From assembly GCA_030847615.1 (NCBI GenBank), contig JAUMIR010000002.1:235867809-235931808 (forward strand): a DNA stretch of 64,000 bases. The letters run 5' to 3'. The notes beneath the pieces are model-generated. The model had not been told where the DNA came from. It did no database searches and saw only the letters and a list, made by a program, of their open reading frames with translations. This DNA is from Gambelia wislizenii. Lineage: Eukaryota; Chordata; Lepidosauria; Squamata; Crotaphytidae. Below are positions 22,660 through 34,700 of the stretch, piece by piece; positions within the stretch are counted from its first letter, which is position 1, and each line of letters begins with the position of its first letter. A program made the translations under genes and the position numbers.

Positions 22660-23668
22660 GAGGAGACGGTAATTTCCACCATTCTGTCGTCCAGGAGGCA
22701 GTCCACTACTAGGATTTACGAGGCCACCTGAAAGGCCTTCGCCAAATGGTGTGCGTCAGTAAATGTCAACACGGAGGAGGTCTTGGTCAAGCATGCCCTA
22801 GCCTTTCTCCAAAAAGGCCTAGACTTGGGCCTGAAACCGAATACTGTCAAGGGACAAGCAACAGCCCTATCCTCGGTAATCCCATCATCGCAACGTCAAC
22901 CCTTGGCCTCACACCCCCACGTGAGAAGATTCCTCAAAGGAGCCACCACTCTGGTTCCCCCAACCAGGCACCGTTTTCCATCATGGAACCTGCCACTGGT
23001 CCTCTGTCAGTTAACTAAGGCCCCATTTGAGCCCCTCAAGGGGATCTCGCTCAGGTTACTAACTCTAAAGGTAGCATTCCTCGTAGCAGTTACGTTGGCT
23101 AGATGTGTCTCAGAGCTGTCAGCTCTCTCACTGAGGGGCCATTTATGTTCTTTCAATGAAGATCACGTGGTCTTGAGAATGGATCCTTTTTTTCTTCCTA
23201 AGGTCCTCTCATGTTTTCACTTCGCACAGGATCTCATACTGCCATCCTTCTGCCGCAACCCCTCTCATCCCAGGGAGAAGCTGTGGCATAAGTTGGACGT
23301 GAGGAAAGCCTTAAAGATCTATATTAGGAGGACGAGGTCCTTCAGGCGTTGCGACTCGCTGTTCATCTCCTTCAATCCAGCTTCCTTGGGGCTCAAGGCA
23401 TCGAGACAGACCATTGCCAGCTGGATCAGAGCCTGCATCCTAGGCATATGACACCGCGAAGTTGCCCCACCCCACCAAGGTCTGGGCACACTCAACCAGA
23501 TCAGCAGACACTTCGGCGGTGTTCTCATCCAACGCCTCCATTTTGGAGGTCTGCAGAGCAGCTACCTGGTCCACTCCATCTGCCTTCATTTGGCATTATA
23601 AGATAGACAAATTCCAGGCCACCGAGGCCACGTTCGGACAGAGGGTTCTCCAGGTGATTCAAGCTTAG
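22660..23668 (+). pseudogene. DIRS copy B tyrosine recombinase, frameshifted
   Basis: The main frame 22783-23451 contains KPNTVKGQATALSSVI, HRFPSWNLPLVL and LARCVSELSALSLRGHLC. The C-terminal part is in another frame (23462-23668): WAHSTRSADTSAVFSSN and WHYKIDKFQ, giving the His-x-x-Arg and Tyr of the catalytic set. One frameshift near 23452 separates them; the N-terminal part starts upstream with a stop near 22729. Confidence 0.88.
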
Positions 23669-23719
23669 TTCACTGAGCAGTCATCCCTCCCTCACTTGGC
23701 GGCTTCAGCATGTCCCACC

Positions 23720-23820
23720 TGTATTGGATCTCAGATTCCTCCTCTCACCAACCCAGAGAATGCCACATTGGTACTTACCATGAATGTGCATTCTGGGGTT
23801 GGTAGAGAGGAGGAATCCAC
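23720..23820. repeat. DIRS copy B internal complementary region
   Basis: ggatctcagattcctcctct...ccaacccagagaatgcc on the left and gtgcattctggggttggtag...aggaggaatcc on the right form an inverted pair. The left arm is like the right end of the element and the right arm is like the left end. That is the circular-junction arrangement expected of DIRS. Confidence 0.85.
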
Positions 23821-23924
23821 CCCACCCACCCGACTGCCCTTGGAGGCAGAGAATTCATGTCTGGGCTTGGCTAGGCAGGAAATTGAGGACATGAGGGCTG
23901 AGATGAGGGGAGAAGCAACGGTTC

Positions 23925-24060
23925 CAGCCATCACATGACTAGTTTTTAAATTTTCTTCCTGCTTCTTCTCTGGGTGGTGGAGGAGCATAACCCATCTGTA
24001 TTGGATCTCGGATTCCTCCTCTCTACCAACCCCAGAATGCACATTCACGGTAAGTACCAA
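23925..24060. repeat. DIRS copy B right inverted terminus
   Basis: ccatcacatgactagttttt, then ctgggtggtggaggagcata, ggattcctcctctctaccaa and the end ggtaagtacc. It is the reverse complement of the left terminus at 18090-18215. Confidence 0.88.
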
Positions 24061-26100
24061 TGTGGCAGTTTGTTCTTGGCATCGAATCCAAGATGTAGAT
24101 CAAAACCACTGATATTTCTCCTGTTGACTTGAATGTTCTCAAAAATCTGTAGGAAAGAAAAATGGCTGTTCTATTGTTTGGATCATGTTGTCCAATATAA
24201 ATTCAGCTTCATCCAGGAATAAGTACCATGCTGTTTGATATATCTCTTTTATTACTGGGATGCTATCAGACTTGTGTGTGTTGGATTTATCATTTCATTC
24301 TTTAAGTAAGTCAATATTCTATTTCAAAACAGCATTCTTTCTAGGACTGTAAGAGCTGGTGGAGCTTTCTGAACTGCAAGAGGTTGGGTTGTGGATGGCA
24401 GCCAGGGTTCAGTCTACCAAGAGCTACATGGGTGGTACACAATCCTGGCTGCTCAACTATGTATGGGTTGGCAGAAAGTCTAGAAAAGGAATGTATGTCC
24501 ACTCTTGTGAGTAAGTCTGCTGGTCCAGATATGATCTGTAAGCAGTTGGTTTCAGACTGCTGGTTGAGGTATTCCTTTGTGGGGCTTTAACATTAAACCA
24601 TGTTGAAGACCAGGCATCCACAAACTTTGTTGCCTATTCTGTGACAGAGTGCTCAATGTAATCTTTTTCAGCTCTCCTTTTATCACTCTACCATCTTCCT
24701 CAGTCCTTCAATTCCTCTGTGTCTGTTGTAGGATTCCAGAAAGGAGCAAGTTATTTTGTCTTCTTAACACTTGGTTTTTACTAGAAACATCCACATGAAA
24801 CATGCATTGCTTTTCTCTGCTGTAACACCCCAAGTCCTCTGACATATGACGGGGGTAGGGAGAGTTAGTGAGAGGCTAACTGATGTGCAGAACTGGTAGT
24901 TTTTGTTTTCTAATGTCGTAGTTACTGGCACTATAGTTGTGCCCGTTAGCTAAAGGTTTTCTTCTCTCCCTTTCCTGGAAACTCTTAGTGCTCTTGCAGC
25001 TGATGACTTCTGGACTGACTGACATGGGTCCACAGACCACAACTTCAGAAGTACTGGTTTAAATATCTCAAAAGGGATTTAATCTGCCAGAAGTCTTTGT
25101 GTAAAATAATTTATTCCTATAGGAAGCAGTGAAAGTGTGTTCATTGCGTTAGTGCCTTCTAATGATAACTAAGCCAAAGCCTCTTTCTTTTCCCTTGTAT
25201 CATCCATATCTTCATAAATTCATTATATATGATGTCACTTTCCCACAAACCTGTAAAGGAAGAGCAAAGAAGAAGTGAAAGGGGGAAAGACATCAAAGAG
25301 AGCTCCATTCCACTTAGATATATTTTATCTTCATATGGCTACTGGGAGAAATAGGACCTAAGTTTTACTCTATTATTTCATTTTTAGGTTGGCTTTTGTA
25401 GTGGGATGGGCAGTTGCAGTAGTACAACTCATGTTGATACTGGTTCTCTATTCCTGGCTACGTATTAACTTGACAGGCATATGTTATCTCCATGTGTGAG
25501 AAATTGCTCAATCACAGTAATTGATTGGTGTGGTGTTGTTAATTGGTCCTTCACAGATGTCATTGCACTAAACTCAAGGCTATTTGAACTTAATCTTTGG
25601 CCAGTTTACTGTATCAGTGAATATTGCGCATCCTTGTCCATGTGTCTTCTCCTGAGTTCAAATTCTTCCTCTCTCACTGTGCGCGCACACATAATGAAAT
25701 TCATGATTTTAACTTGAATGGAAGAGGGTAATTCTTTCTCAAACCTTTGTGGAATATGTTGCTAGTCCTCTGTCCTAAACAGTGTTCTAGTTTACTTTGG
25801 TAGAATAAACTAGGATGCATTGCTAGGAATCTCAGCTACTGTTCATGTTTACAAGTGGTGCAGTGCCTGTCTGGAAAATGTGGCAGCTTCCCTGTCCCCC
25901 GTATTGTCGTAGATTGGGATGTAGATTTGGAATATTTCCAAAAGTACATTTATTATAAAAAGGTAAGCAGCTATAGCAACCATGATTTTTAAATCTAGTG
26001 TATGTTAATGAATTCCTAGTAATCTTCACTAATCTCCTTGATGGAAGAAACAATTTTAAATCCCCTCTTTGCGGCAGCCTCAGCATTATGGCACCAGTGA
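24061..26100. other. Intron sequence without recognisable feature
   Basis: AT-rich intron-like DNA. No element ends, coding exon or conserved frame were identified. Confidence 0.6.
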
Positions 26101-26907
26101 ATCATAGAATTGTAGAGTTGGAAGAGACCACAAGGGCCATCCAGTCCAACCTCCTGCCATGCAGGAAATCATGATCAAAGCATCCCTGACAGATGGCCAT
26201 CCAGCCTCTGTTTAAAGACCTCCAAGGAAGGAGACCCTACCACGCTCTGAGGGAGTGTGTTCCACTGCCAAACAGCTCTTACTGTCAGAAAGTTCTTCCT
26301 AATGTTGAGGTGGAATCTCTGTTCCTGGAGCTTGCGTCCATTGCTCCATGTTCTAGTCTCTGGAGCAGCAGAAAACAAGCTTGTTCCATCCTCAGTGTGA
26401 CACCCCTTCAAATACTTAAACAGGGCTATCATATCGCCCCTTAACTGTCTTATTTCCAGGCTAAACATACCCAGCTCCCTAAGTCTTTCCTCATAAGGCA
26501 TGGTTTCCAGACCTTTCACCATTTTAGTCGCCCTTCTCTGGACACACTCCAATTTGTCAATATCCTTTTTGAATTGTGGTGCCCAGAACTGGACACAGTA
26601 TTCTAGGTGAGGCCTGACCAAGGCAGAATAGAGTGGCACTATTACTTCCCTTGACCTGGACACTATATTTCTATTGATGCAGCCCAAAATGGCATTGGCC
26701 TTTTTAGCTGCCGCATCACACTGTTGACTCATGTTCAACTTGTGGTCTACTCGATCCCTTTTGCACGTAGTCTCGTTCAGCCAGGTCTCTCCCATCCTAT
26801 ATCTATGCATTTCATTTTTCTGCCCTAAGTGCAGTACCTTACACTTCTCCGTATTGAATTTCATTTTGTTAGCTTTGGCCCAGCTCTCCAGTCTATCTAG
26901 GTCATAT
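26101..26907 (-). mobile_element. CR1 LINE, 3' part of ORF2 and 3' UTR, antisense
   Basis: On the minus strand a 229-codon frame (26864-26175) carries the CR1 RT C-terminus: [44 protein letters not shown] and [19 protein letters not shown]. The 3' UTR and tail (ccaactctacaattctatgat in reverse) end at 26101. The copy is 5'-truncated. One deletion is visible near 26760, relative to the CR1 at 48650-50417. Confidence 0.92.
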
Positions 26908-28646
26908 CAGTATTTCAGGGACCAGCTAGATTCTCAGCATTTAGTCATATGAGTTCAGTTGTATTTTCCAGTGTACTTTTCAGCTCACCAGTAAACATCC
27001 AGTGGGACAAAACTGTGGCTCTTCTGTTCTTGTCCTCCTCCCTCCCAGGACTTTTAGTTTGGTGTGAGTTCCATGATTTTTCTGTTAAAGATCAGTAGCC
27101 ACGAGTGACAATTCCTGCATAGGAGGCAGAGGGACATTGATGGCACTAGAGTCTTTACTAGATATGCCTTGCGGGGGTGGGCAGATATTTTCTGCCACTC
27201 TCTTTCCTCCATCCTGTTGGACTGCAGTTCCAATCAGACCTAACATGGGCAGTGCTGGCTAGGGCTGATGGGAATTGCAGTCAACAAATTGCAGGCCCTA
27301 CAGGACCCCTCATCTCTGATGTGGCTGTTTTCTCCCAGAGTTTATTTTGGTATACACCCTATGCTAGTTCATAGGATAATGTGCTTTCTCCACCAGAGTT
27401 CCTAGGCAAACCACTGTTTTTACAAAACTTTGCATTAATATATTCCAAGAAATATCCCTGGTGAGAACATTTATTTTGGAACAGAGCTGATCTGTCAGTC
27501 TCTCTATTGGCTCTCTCTTTGTCAAACATATCAATACTGGCTCTAAATTTGAAGGGGATCCGTTTCATGGACCTTCTAGCAAAGGCCAAGTTCAGGTCAT
27601 GTGTATGCAGTGTAAGCTCTCCAGCCAGCTCTCATAATTAGGTATCATGATGCACTGTACAGTTCTCTATCGGTGATTTGAAGGCCTGACTCACATTTCT
27701 TTCCCCTACAGTAGAGAATGAATTATCCAGGGTGGGTATGGCCACTGCAAGTTTTAAATAACATGTAAACTGAATAAGCAGTTTAGTTGTGGTCCTTTAG
27801 TGAAAGAGACCTTTCTAGGGAGGGTCTGGTGTCAGACTAACTATAGATCTGAAGTGCAACATGTTCATAGAAGGCAAATTCTGTAGCAGGGAAAATTGCT
27901 CTTTCCCTGATGATCTTCCCCCTGTTGTACATCTTCACACATCTCGATGTTAAGCTCTGAGGTGGGTTGGAACAGTCAGTTCAACTTCCATTGAGTCAAG
28001 GAGCAGCCTAGAACTTGTGTAAAAGATGTGACAACTCAGACCTCTTCCCTTTGAAGCCTTGGGATTCTCAGGAAATCTCTGCCTTCACATCATGTTCCTC
28101 CCCCTTTCCAAAGGACTATCTATTCTGGAAGAGGAAAGACAGTCAGCCTTAACCAGTAATATAGTAATGCTGTAGATTAGTAGCTGCATGTGGGCAGGAG
28201 TGCAATTTCTCAAGCTTCTAAAGACCCTTATAGAAAGATAGGGGTTATAAAAGCAGTGGACAGACTGACCTAAGTTGCCATGATATAAACTGGTTTGCCT
28301 GTTTAGACAGAAAAAGCTATTATTCAGCAATGTTTATGCTTGCCTTCAAATCTAAACTGCTGTTATGACAAGAGTATGTGGGGAGAGGGGAGGAATGGAG
28401 GAAGAGACATTCTTTTTAACATAAGTCCACATGGCTTGGTCCAATGCCTTCTGTACGCATTGCAGGTGTGGTATTGTTCTTGCTACATTGGCGATGGGGC
28501 ACAATGTGTATATCACTGCCCTCCATCATCTGTTTTGTTCACAGGTATATGGAAATATATTCTTGTTTTAGTGCCCTGGTGGGTTTGTTATATAGTTAAG
28601 ATGAAAACCAATGAAAGCCATTGTCCTGCCCACACTTGTCTTGCAG
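26908..28646. other. End of presumed intron 1
   Basis: Intron-like DNA up to the exon 2 acceptor. It contains one diverged hAT-type MITE at about 27170-27320 with the palindromic core tgggcagtgctggctagggc. Confidence 0.6.
27170..27322. mobile_element. Diverged hAT-type MITE (MITE 2-like)
   Basis: ggactgcagttccaatcaga, tgggcagtgctggctagggc and gatgggaattgcagtcaac match the centre of 5035-5168. The ends are weak, so exact limits are uncertain. Confidence 0.55.
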
Positions 28647-28798
28647 TGATGTCCTTGCCCTGCCCATCTTTAAGCAAGAAGAATCCACCTTGCCTCCTGA
28701 CAATGAGAACAAAATCCTGCCTTTCCAATATGTGCTGTGTGCTGCCACTTCCCCTGCTGTGAAACTCCATGATGAAACACTCACCTATCTCAATCAAG
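28647..28798 (+). CDS. TFCP2: TFCP2 exon 2
   Basis: The exon begins with the last base of a split Ser codon after a pyrimidine-rich acceptor (cttgtcttgcag) and reads [11 protein letters not shown]...[21 protein letters not shown]...LTYLNQ. It ends one base into a Gly codon at a GTGAGT donor. It corresponds to about residues 41-92 of human TFCP2 and starts the CP2 DNA-binding domain. The preceding exon must end in phase 2 with AG; I could not find it in the window. Confidence 0.97.
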
Positions 28799-31700
28799 GT
28801 GAGTGGTATTTCTGTGGCCAGAATCCGGGGTGGAGAGAGGGTGTTTTATAGCTGTGGGTGCATATCACTGTGGAATATCTAAATCTGGGTTAGTGACGCG
28901 GAGTCATAAGCTGCAGGTGAGGGGTACAGAAGAGATGAGCTGAAGACCAGATTATTTGTTTGTTTAATTGAAATAATGTATGTGCTGCCATCCAGCGAAA
29001 TTTTGAAAGTAATGAAATTGACTAGACTAGATCCTAAGTGGCTCCTGATTTAATCAGTTTCACTTATAAAGAAAATTGTACTGTTTCAAAAGACTATATG
29101 ATTAAATATGTGGACAGCCACTCATTATTTTATCCCCAAATGCCCCTTTTTGGCCTCACCTCCAAAAGTGTTCCAGGCATTAGAAAGAGTGTACAGTGCT
29201 TACCAAGGGTATAAGCAACCTTGTCCATTTGCTTTCAGGCATTACACTTTGAATTGATGAATACTGGATTCAATTATTGTTGTTGTTTTGGTGGTAACTA
29301 CACATATCTTTTCTTCCTTAGGCCAGTCTTATGAAATCAGAATGCTGGACAACAGGAAAATGGGAGAATTGCCTGAGCTGAATGGAAAGCTTGTAAAGGT
29401 GAGTGTATATAGTAATTTGTCCTCTCCCATCCAAGTGGATGGTACAGTTTAAACAGATTTCCACAAACATGCTTGTTTTCACAAACTAGTAAGAGCCATA
29501 CATCGGGTGCCATTGACTCCCAGAATTGTAAGATGGTGCAACCACCACAGACTCCTGTAATAGTGGGATGATAACCCATTAAGGGTAGAGGCCAGAGGTA
29601 GAAGGTCCCAACAAATTAATCAGTTAGATGGCTAGTGAGTAAGAGGTCAGTGCTGGTGAAGGAAGGACTGCTACCAATAGGTTAAATAATCAGGACTTGA
29701 TTTATAGTGTAATGGCAAACAGTAGCAATGATAGGTCTACAGGCTTCAGATGCATTTAGCAGCCAATCTACTCAGGCTCCAGTTGGATAAAATAAGTTAT
29801 GCCAAACTAAAAAGTTGAATTTTCCGACTTGCAGAGTGGCAAAAGGCCAGCTCAGATTACAGCAAATTTGAATCTCTTTTAAGCTTTTGGACCAAAGGCA
29901 AACCAAGTAGGAAGGTAGGTAGGTAGTCTTGAATCAAGGGTAGAAGGGCATGGCTTGCTATTGCTTCTATAGCAGATGGGATGGGCAGAATGGCGATAGA
30001 AAAATGATTGGCCACCAATTGACTTTTTCTTGGCCATTATTTTTTTGCCTTCCATGGGGAATGCCTAGGAACCTCAGGAATCAGTGGGAGTTCTCTTGGT
30101 CCCAGAAGTATGTGCAGTAGTAATTTGTGCCATGTTTTGCTTTTTAATCTTGCTTAATTGAAGAAAGACAGAACATAATATTTAGAGAAAGGAAAAGGGG
30201 AACATAGTAATACCTCCCTCCCACCCACCCCTTTTTTTAACTTGAGTGTGGGGAGGGAGAAAAACTGAACCTGGAAGCAAAAGAGGCCTCACTGCAATAG
30301 CTTCCTGCTTTGGATTGAGAATCTTCCATCTGAAGGCACACTGCATTGCAGATGAAGTAATTCTAGGCTAGATCAGACATTTTGTAATTTCTCTCAATAT
30401 TCCATCCTTTCTGCCTAAAACAAACATGGCAATATTCTGGACAGGAATCAGGCAGAGTGGACGATATGTCCTTGAGACAAAGGTAGCTCACTTTGAAATG
30501 GCATAATTATCCATCTCTTGCCAAGTTTATTAATTCAAAGACTTTGTCTTGCAGCAACAGTTCTGCAGTGTTTGTCTAAAGTACGGTGGGGGGAGTTGTG
30601 GTGTTGGTAATTTGACAACAGTATTTGCTGTAGTCTACATAGTTTTCAGGCAAGGTGACTTTGAGCAACTGGCCTGTGTAAATAGTGATGGGACTCCATG
30701 CAGTGGTTCTCTCACATCCTCAGCAAGGAAAACATGTCTGTCTGCATTTGTGCTTGTTTCTTCTTTCCCCCAGGAAAACAGACTCCTCTGTTAGGGATGT
30801 TTAGTCTAGAGATGCCAGCTAGTTTCCCCAGCTTCTTTGCATTTTTTAAAAAATGTTGAGACTGCTTTTTTTCTTTGCACACCTGAAAAAGTATGTTTTG
30901 TACTCAGAATGAGGTTTCAATATGGTAGCTTCTCTTTAGGTTGAAGAGTGTTTAGAAAGCATAGAAGACATAGAAGGAAAGCGTTAGATGTGCAGTACCT
31001 TATCAGAAGCATTTCTTTTTTTTGTTTGTTTTGGTAGTTAGTGGTCAGCATTGTACAAGACACATCTAAAATTTGTGCTTCCAAGATTTCCACTTGAGGA
31101 TGGCTCACATTATCACTTGATGATTACAAGATTGAGTGGCAGCTTGACATTCTGGTTGGAAATTGCTGCTCAAATACCACAAGTAGAACTCTCAGATTGG
31201 TCCAAGAATTTTCAGTGGAATCTATTAACACTTTTTAACCTGCCAGATATAATATACTATAGCTGGATCAAGTAATGTGCAAGCATGAATGAACTAGCTC
31301 TTAAACTTGGAGCCTCTCTGTGTTTCTCTACCATTTAGGTTTCACATGCACTGAGTGTTAGACTCATGTCCTCTTACTATGAGCAGAACTTGAATGTGAC
31401 TTGCCTGCACCATATGGAATTAAGTATGCTGCCTTCACATGATTCCACAGTATCATTGTAGATAGATCAAGTAAGGGTGCACTTCTGCAACAACGTAGTC
31501 CACACCCAACCCCACAGCAAAATGAAGCTCATCTAAATGAACTGAGCCTCAGAATATGCACTATAACCAATCAGAAAATTTTACTTGTTATCTAGAGTAT
31601 ATTTAGAGTGGTGTTCCATGATCGGCGGCTTCAGTATACAGAGCATCAACAGCTGGAAGGTTGGAGATGGAACAGGCCAGGGGACAGGATATTGGATATT

Positions 31701-34700
31701 GGTGAGTGGCTTATGCAAATCTGAAATTGTTTGACTTGGTAACTTTTTGTAAAGTGACTCTTGGAGGGTGCTTGGGACTACCACCACAAGAGGCATGGGC
31801 CCAAACCCAGTTGCTGGCTCCAACTAGAGCTCACACATTGAATTTGTTATAAATCCTGTATACAGTGGCTCTGTTCTGGGTAGGACAAGTAATTAGATTT
31901 AGACCATGGAAGTTTTAACTCAATAAAATGCTCTTGAGGTGGTTTCAGTCCATGCCTAGATTTAATCCCTTGCCCTATTTGCAGGGCTGGAAAACAGTTG
32001 TTCTCCACAAGGCAGGTGGCATGTGCGATTTTTCTCCCTCCCTCCTCTGTCTCTTCCTCTCTTCTTTTTTCCTCCCCATTCTCCCCTCCCTCCTTCTCTT
32101 TTGTATTGCCTCATGTAAATATGTCTTAGTTCACTTGCACAGACCATGTTGAGCAGCATGCTCTATAAACACCTTCCTGCTGTGTACCAGCACTTTGCTT
32201 GGTATTAATTGCCACTTGGAATCCATAGTGTGAGCAGGTGGGTGAGTTAGAAGGCATTTTGGTCCCTCTGCCTTGTTTTCTTTGAATCACTTAAGACCTG
32301 CTATTCCTACAGGGGGAAGAAATTGGTGTGTTCACTGTCCTAAATTGGACTCTGTGTGTCTGCTTGCATGTGCACACATGCAGCCCTGGCTGCAATCCTA
32401 TACTGCTTTACCTAAGGCTAAGTCTCATTGAACTCAGCGGTGCTTACATCCGAGTAGACATGAGTAGGATTGCACTTTGAGTATTAGAAAAACCTTGCCA
32501 CCCTACTGGCCTGTATGTAAGTTTCTTAGTGTGATGCCACTTTAGTGTGATGCTGCTCTTGTTTTCAGTTTTGCCCTCTTTTGGCCTAGTTTTTAAAAAT
32601 CACATTGCATATAATTTTATTGTTTAAAAGCTACTTTATTCACCTGACAGAAAAAAGAAAAATATCCTCATTACATTTACATCTTTATCTTTTTTCTTTT
32701 CTTTTTTTTTTTTTAGACTACTCCTTTTTCATTGATGCATATTATGATGGCGTTTTATATTCCATATAAATATGGAGTTGGACATGCCGGGTCTCAGTTT
32801 GTATTTGGAAAAATAATCTGTTAGCTCTGGAATATAGGCTTGAAAGTATGTTGGCACAGCTTGATAAAATCTAAACACTGGAGATGGGGAATTGTTAGGA
32901 TAAAATATAAGTAACAGTGAGAGCCAGCGTGGTATAGTGGTTTGAGTGTTGGACTGTGACTCTGGAAACCAGGGTTCAAATCCCTGCTTGACTGTGGAAA
33001 GCCCCTGGGTGACCTTGGGGAAGTCACACTCTCTCAGCCTCAGATGAAGGCAAAGGCAAACTCCCCTGCACAAATTTTGCCAAGAAAACTCTACAATAAG
33101 TTTGCCTTAAGAGTTGCCATAAGTCAGAAATTACTTGGAGGCACACAACAGCTACCACCACCAAAATGGGATAATGTATAACAATATACTAATATTGGCA
33201 TAACTTATGCTTAAAGGAAGTGATCTATCCATTGTTGTTTTATGCTAAATTGTTCCTTTTGTTTTGCTGCATTTTGAATGAGTCTGTGTGTTTGTGTGTG
33301 TAGTTGGAGGTTGTAAGGCCATGGTAACACTTCTGTATACATCTGTATTTATTTCCCCCTCATAGCAAAGTGAGTGATTAAATTATTAATTTATACAGGT
33401 CAGAGAACTACACATTTTAGATGTATAGTTGTGAGTTTTTTTCATGCAAAGAAAAAACAGTCTTGTAAAATTAATCTGGAAGCAGCTTGTACAAGATCAG
33501 ACAGTCAAACTAGACAAGATGTCATTCTTGCAGTTAGCAATTCCATAAATTAGTCTCAAAAGCAAATCAGAGGTATTGGGAAATGGGTTAACACTTTATC
33601 TCTCACAGTTGTTTCTGATACACTGTGGTGGCAAAGAGTTGAAGCTTGCTCTGCCTGCATTCACTTTTGATAAACTACGGTATTCATGCTTTTGCTAATT
33701 GTTTCATTAATGTTGCACCTCTTATCTTAATCATTTCATTTATGTCCTGCCTTTTGTCATGGAAACTTGCAAGACAGTTTTCAAGCCTATATTTACAGGT
33801 GACCCCCTTTCCAGACACCAACGAGACCCAAACCCAAAGTAGGTGCATCATGTGCCTTCAACCCATATCCTAAATACTCTCCTTTAAGCTCTGGGCATGT
33901 TAGTTGATGCATACGCCCCCTAGAAGACTTAATCACACATTCCCCACCCTTGTTCTAAAGTGTGTGATGCTTCTGTCTTCTGCAGATATCCCAATGTCTG
34001 TGGGGATAATAGATCCCAGGGCAAACCCAACGCAGCTGAATACTGTAGAGTTTCTTTGGGATCCTTCAAAGAGGACATCTGTATTTATACAGGTAAAACA
34101 AGAATGTAAAGGAGGTGCTTTTCCACTTTCCTCTCTGTACTGGGTTTTGTAGCAGAGGTGTGGAACCTTTTCCAGTTTGGGGGCAAAATCTCAGTTTTGC
34201 AAAAGTCTTAGGGAAGCAATGGGTTGAGCTAAGCAGGACCAGATGCAGTTCTTACAAATCTGGTTATTTCCCCCACCTAGTGTACAAAGCACAATACAGT
34301 TGTATGCCTGTCTTCTCCTGAGTAAGCTTCACTGCAACAGCATTCCTATCTGCAAAGCACAGATTACTTACCTGCAGTGAAAGATGCTCAAATTTCTTTA
34401 AATATCCTCTTATCTCTGAGCTTTCCAGTCAGAGATAATAACAGCAGTGCTTTCTGACTTAATGAAAAAGCCCTACATCTAGCCTATGATCCAGTGGTTC
34501 ACCGTCCAAGTTTTATAGCAAGCAAGATAGCTTTGTGACTTCACTGCTGTCTGCTTTACTCCTGCAAATCTGTGCATGTTCTGACACTGTACATATATTA
34601 TATCAGCAAATGGTAGCATACATAGAATGGTAAGCTTGATCAGTTGTCAGCTTATAGCAGTGGAGTTTGGAGTATGAGACAGGCTAGCTAAGAACAATGT

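Larger units (their letters stand above)
18090..24060 (+). mobile_element. DIRS-type retrotransposon, copy B, both termini present
   Basis: The left terminus (from ~18090: attctctggattgatgagag, then gaggaggaatccgagattc) is the inverted copy of the right terminus ending at about 24060 (ggattcctcctctctaccaa). Between them lie gag-like, RT, RNase H, linker and tyrosine-recombinase regions, and an internal complementary region at 23720-23820. About 5.97 kb long, it includes a nested CR1 3' piece at 18655-18850. Frameshifts and stops make it non-autonomous. It is more diverged from A and C than they are from each other. Confidence 0.92.

Noticed and set aside
32919..33000. A functional tRNA gene
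   Set aside because: A and B box-like motifs are present, but the sequence continues into a SINE body and tail, there is no cloverleaf, and the same text recurs at 56.8 and 58.1 kb.
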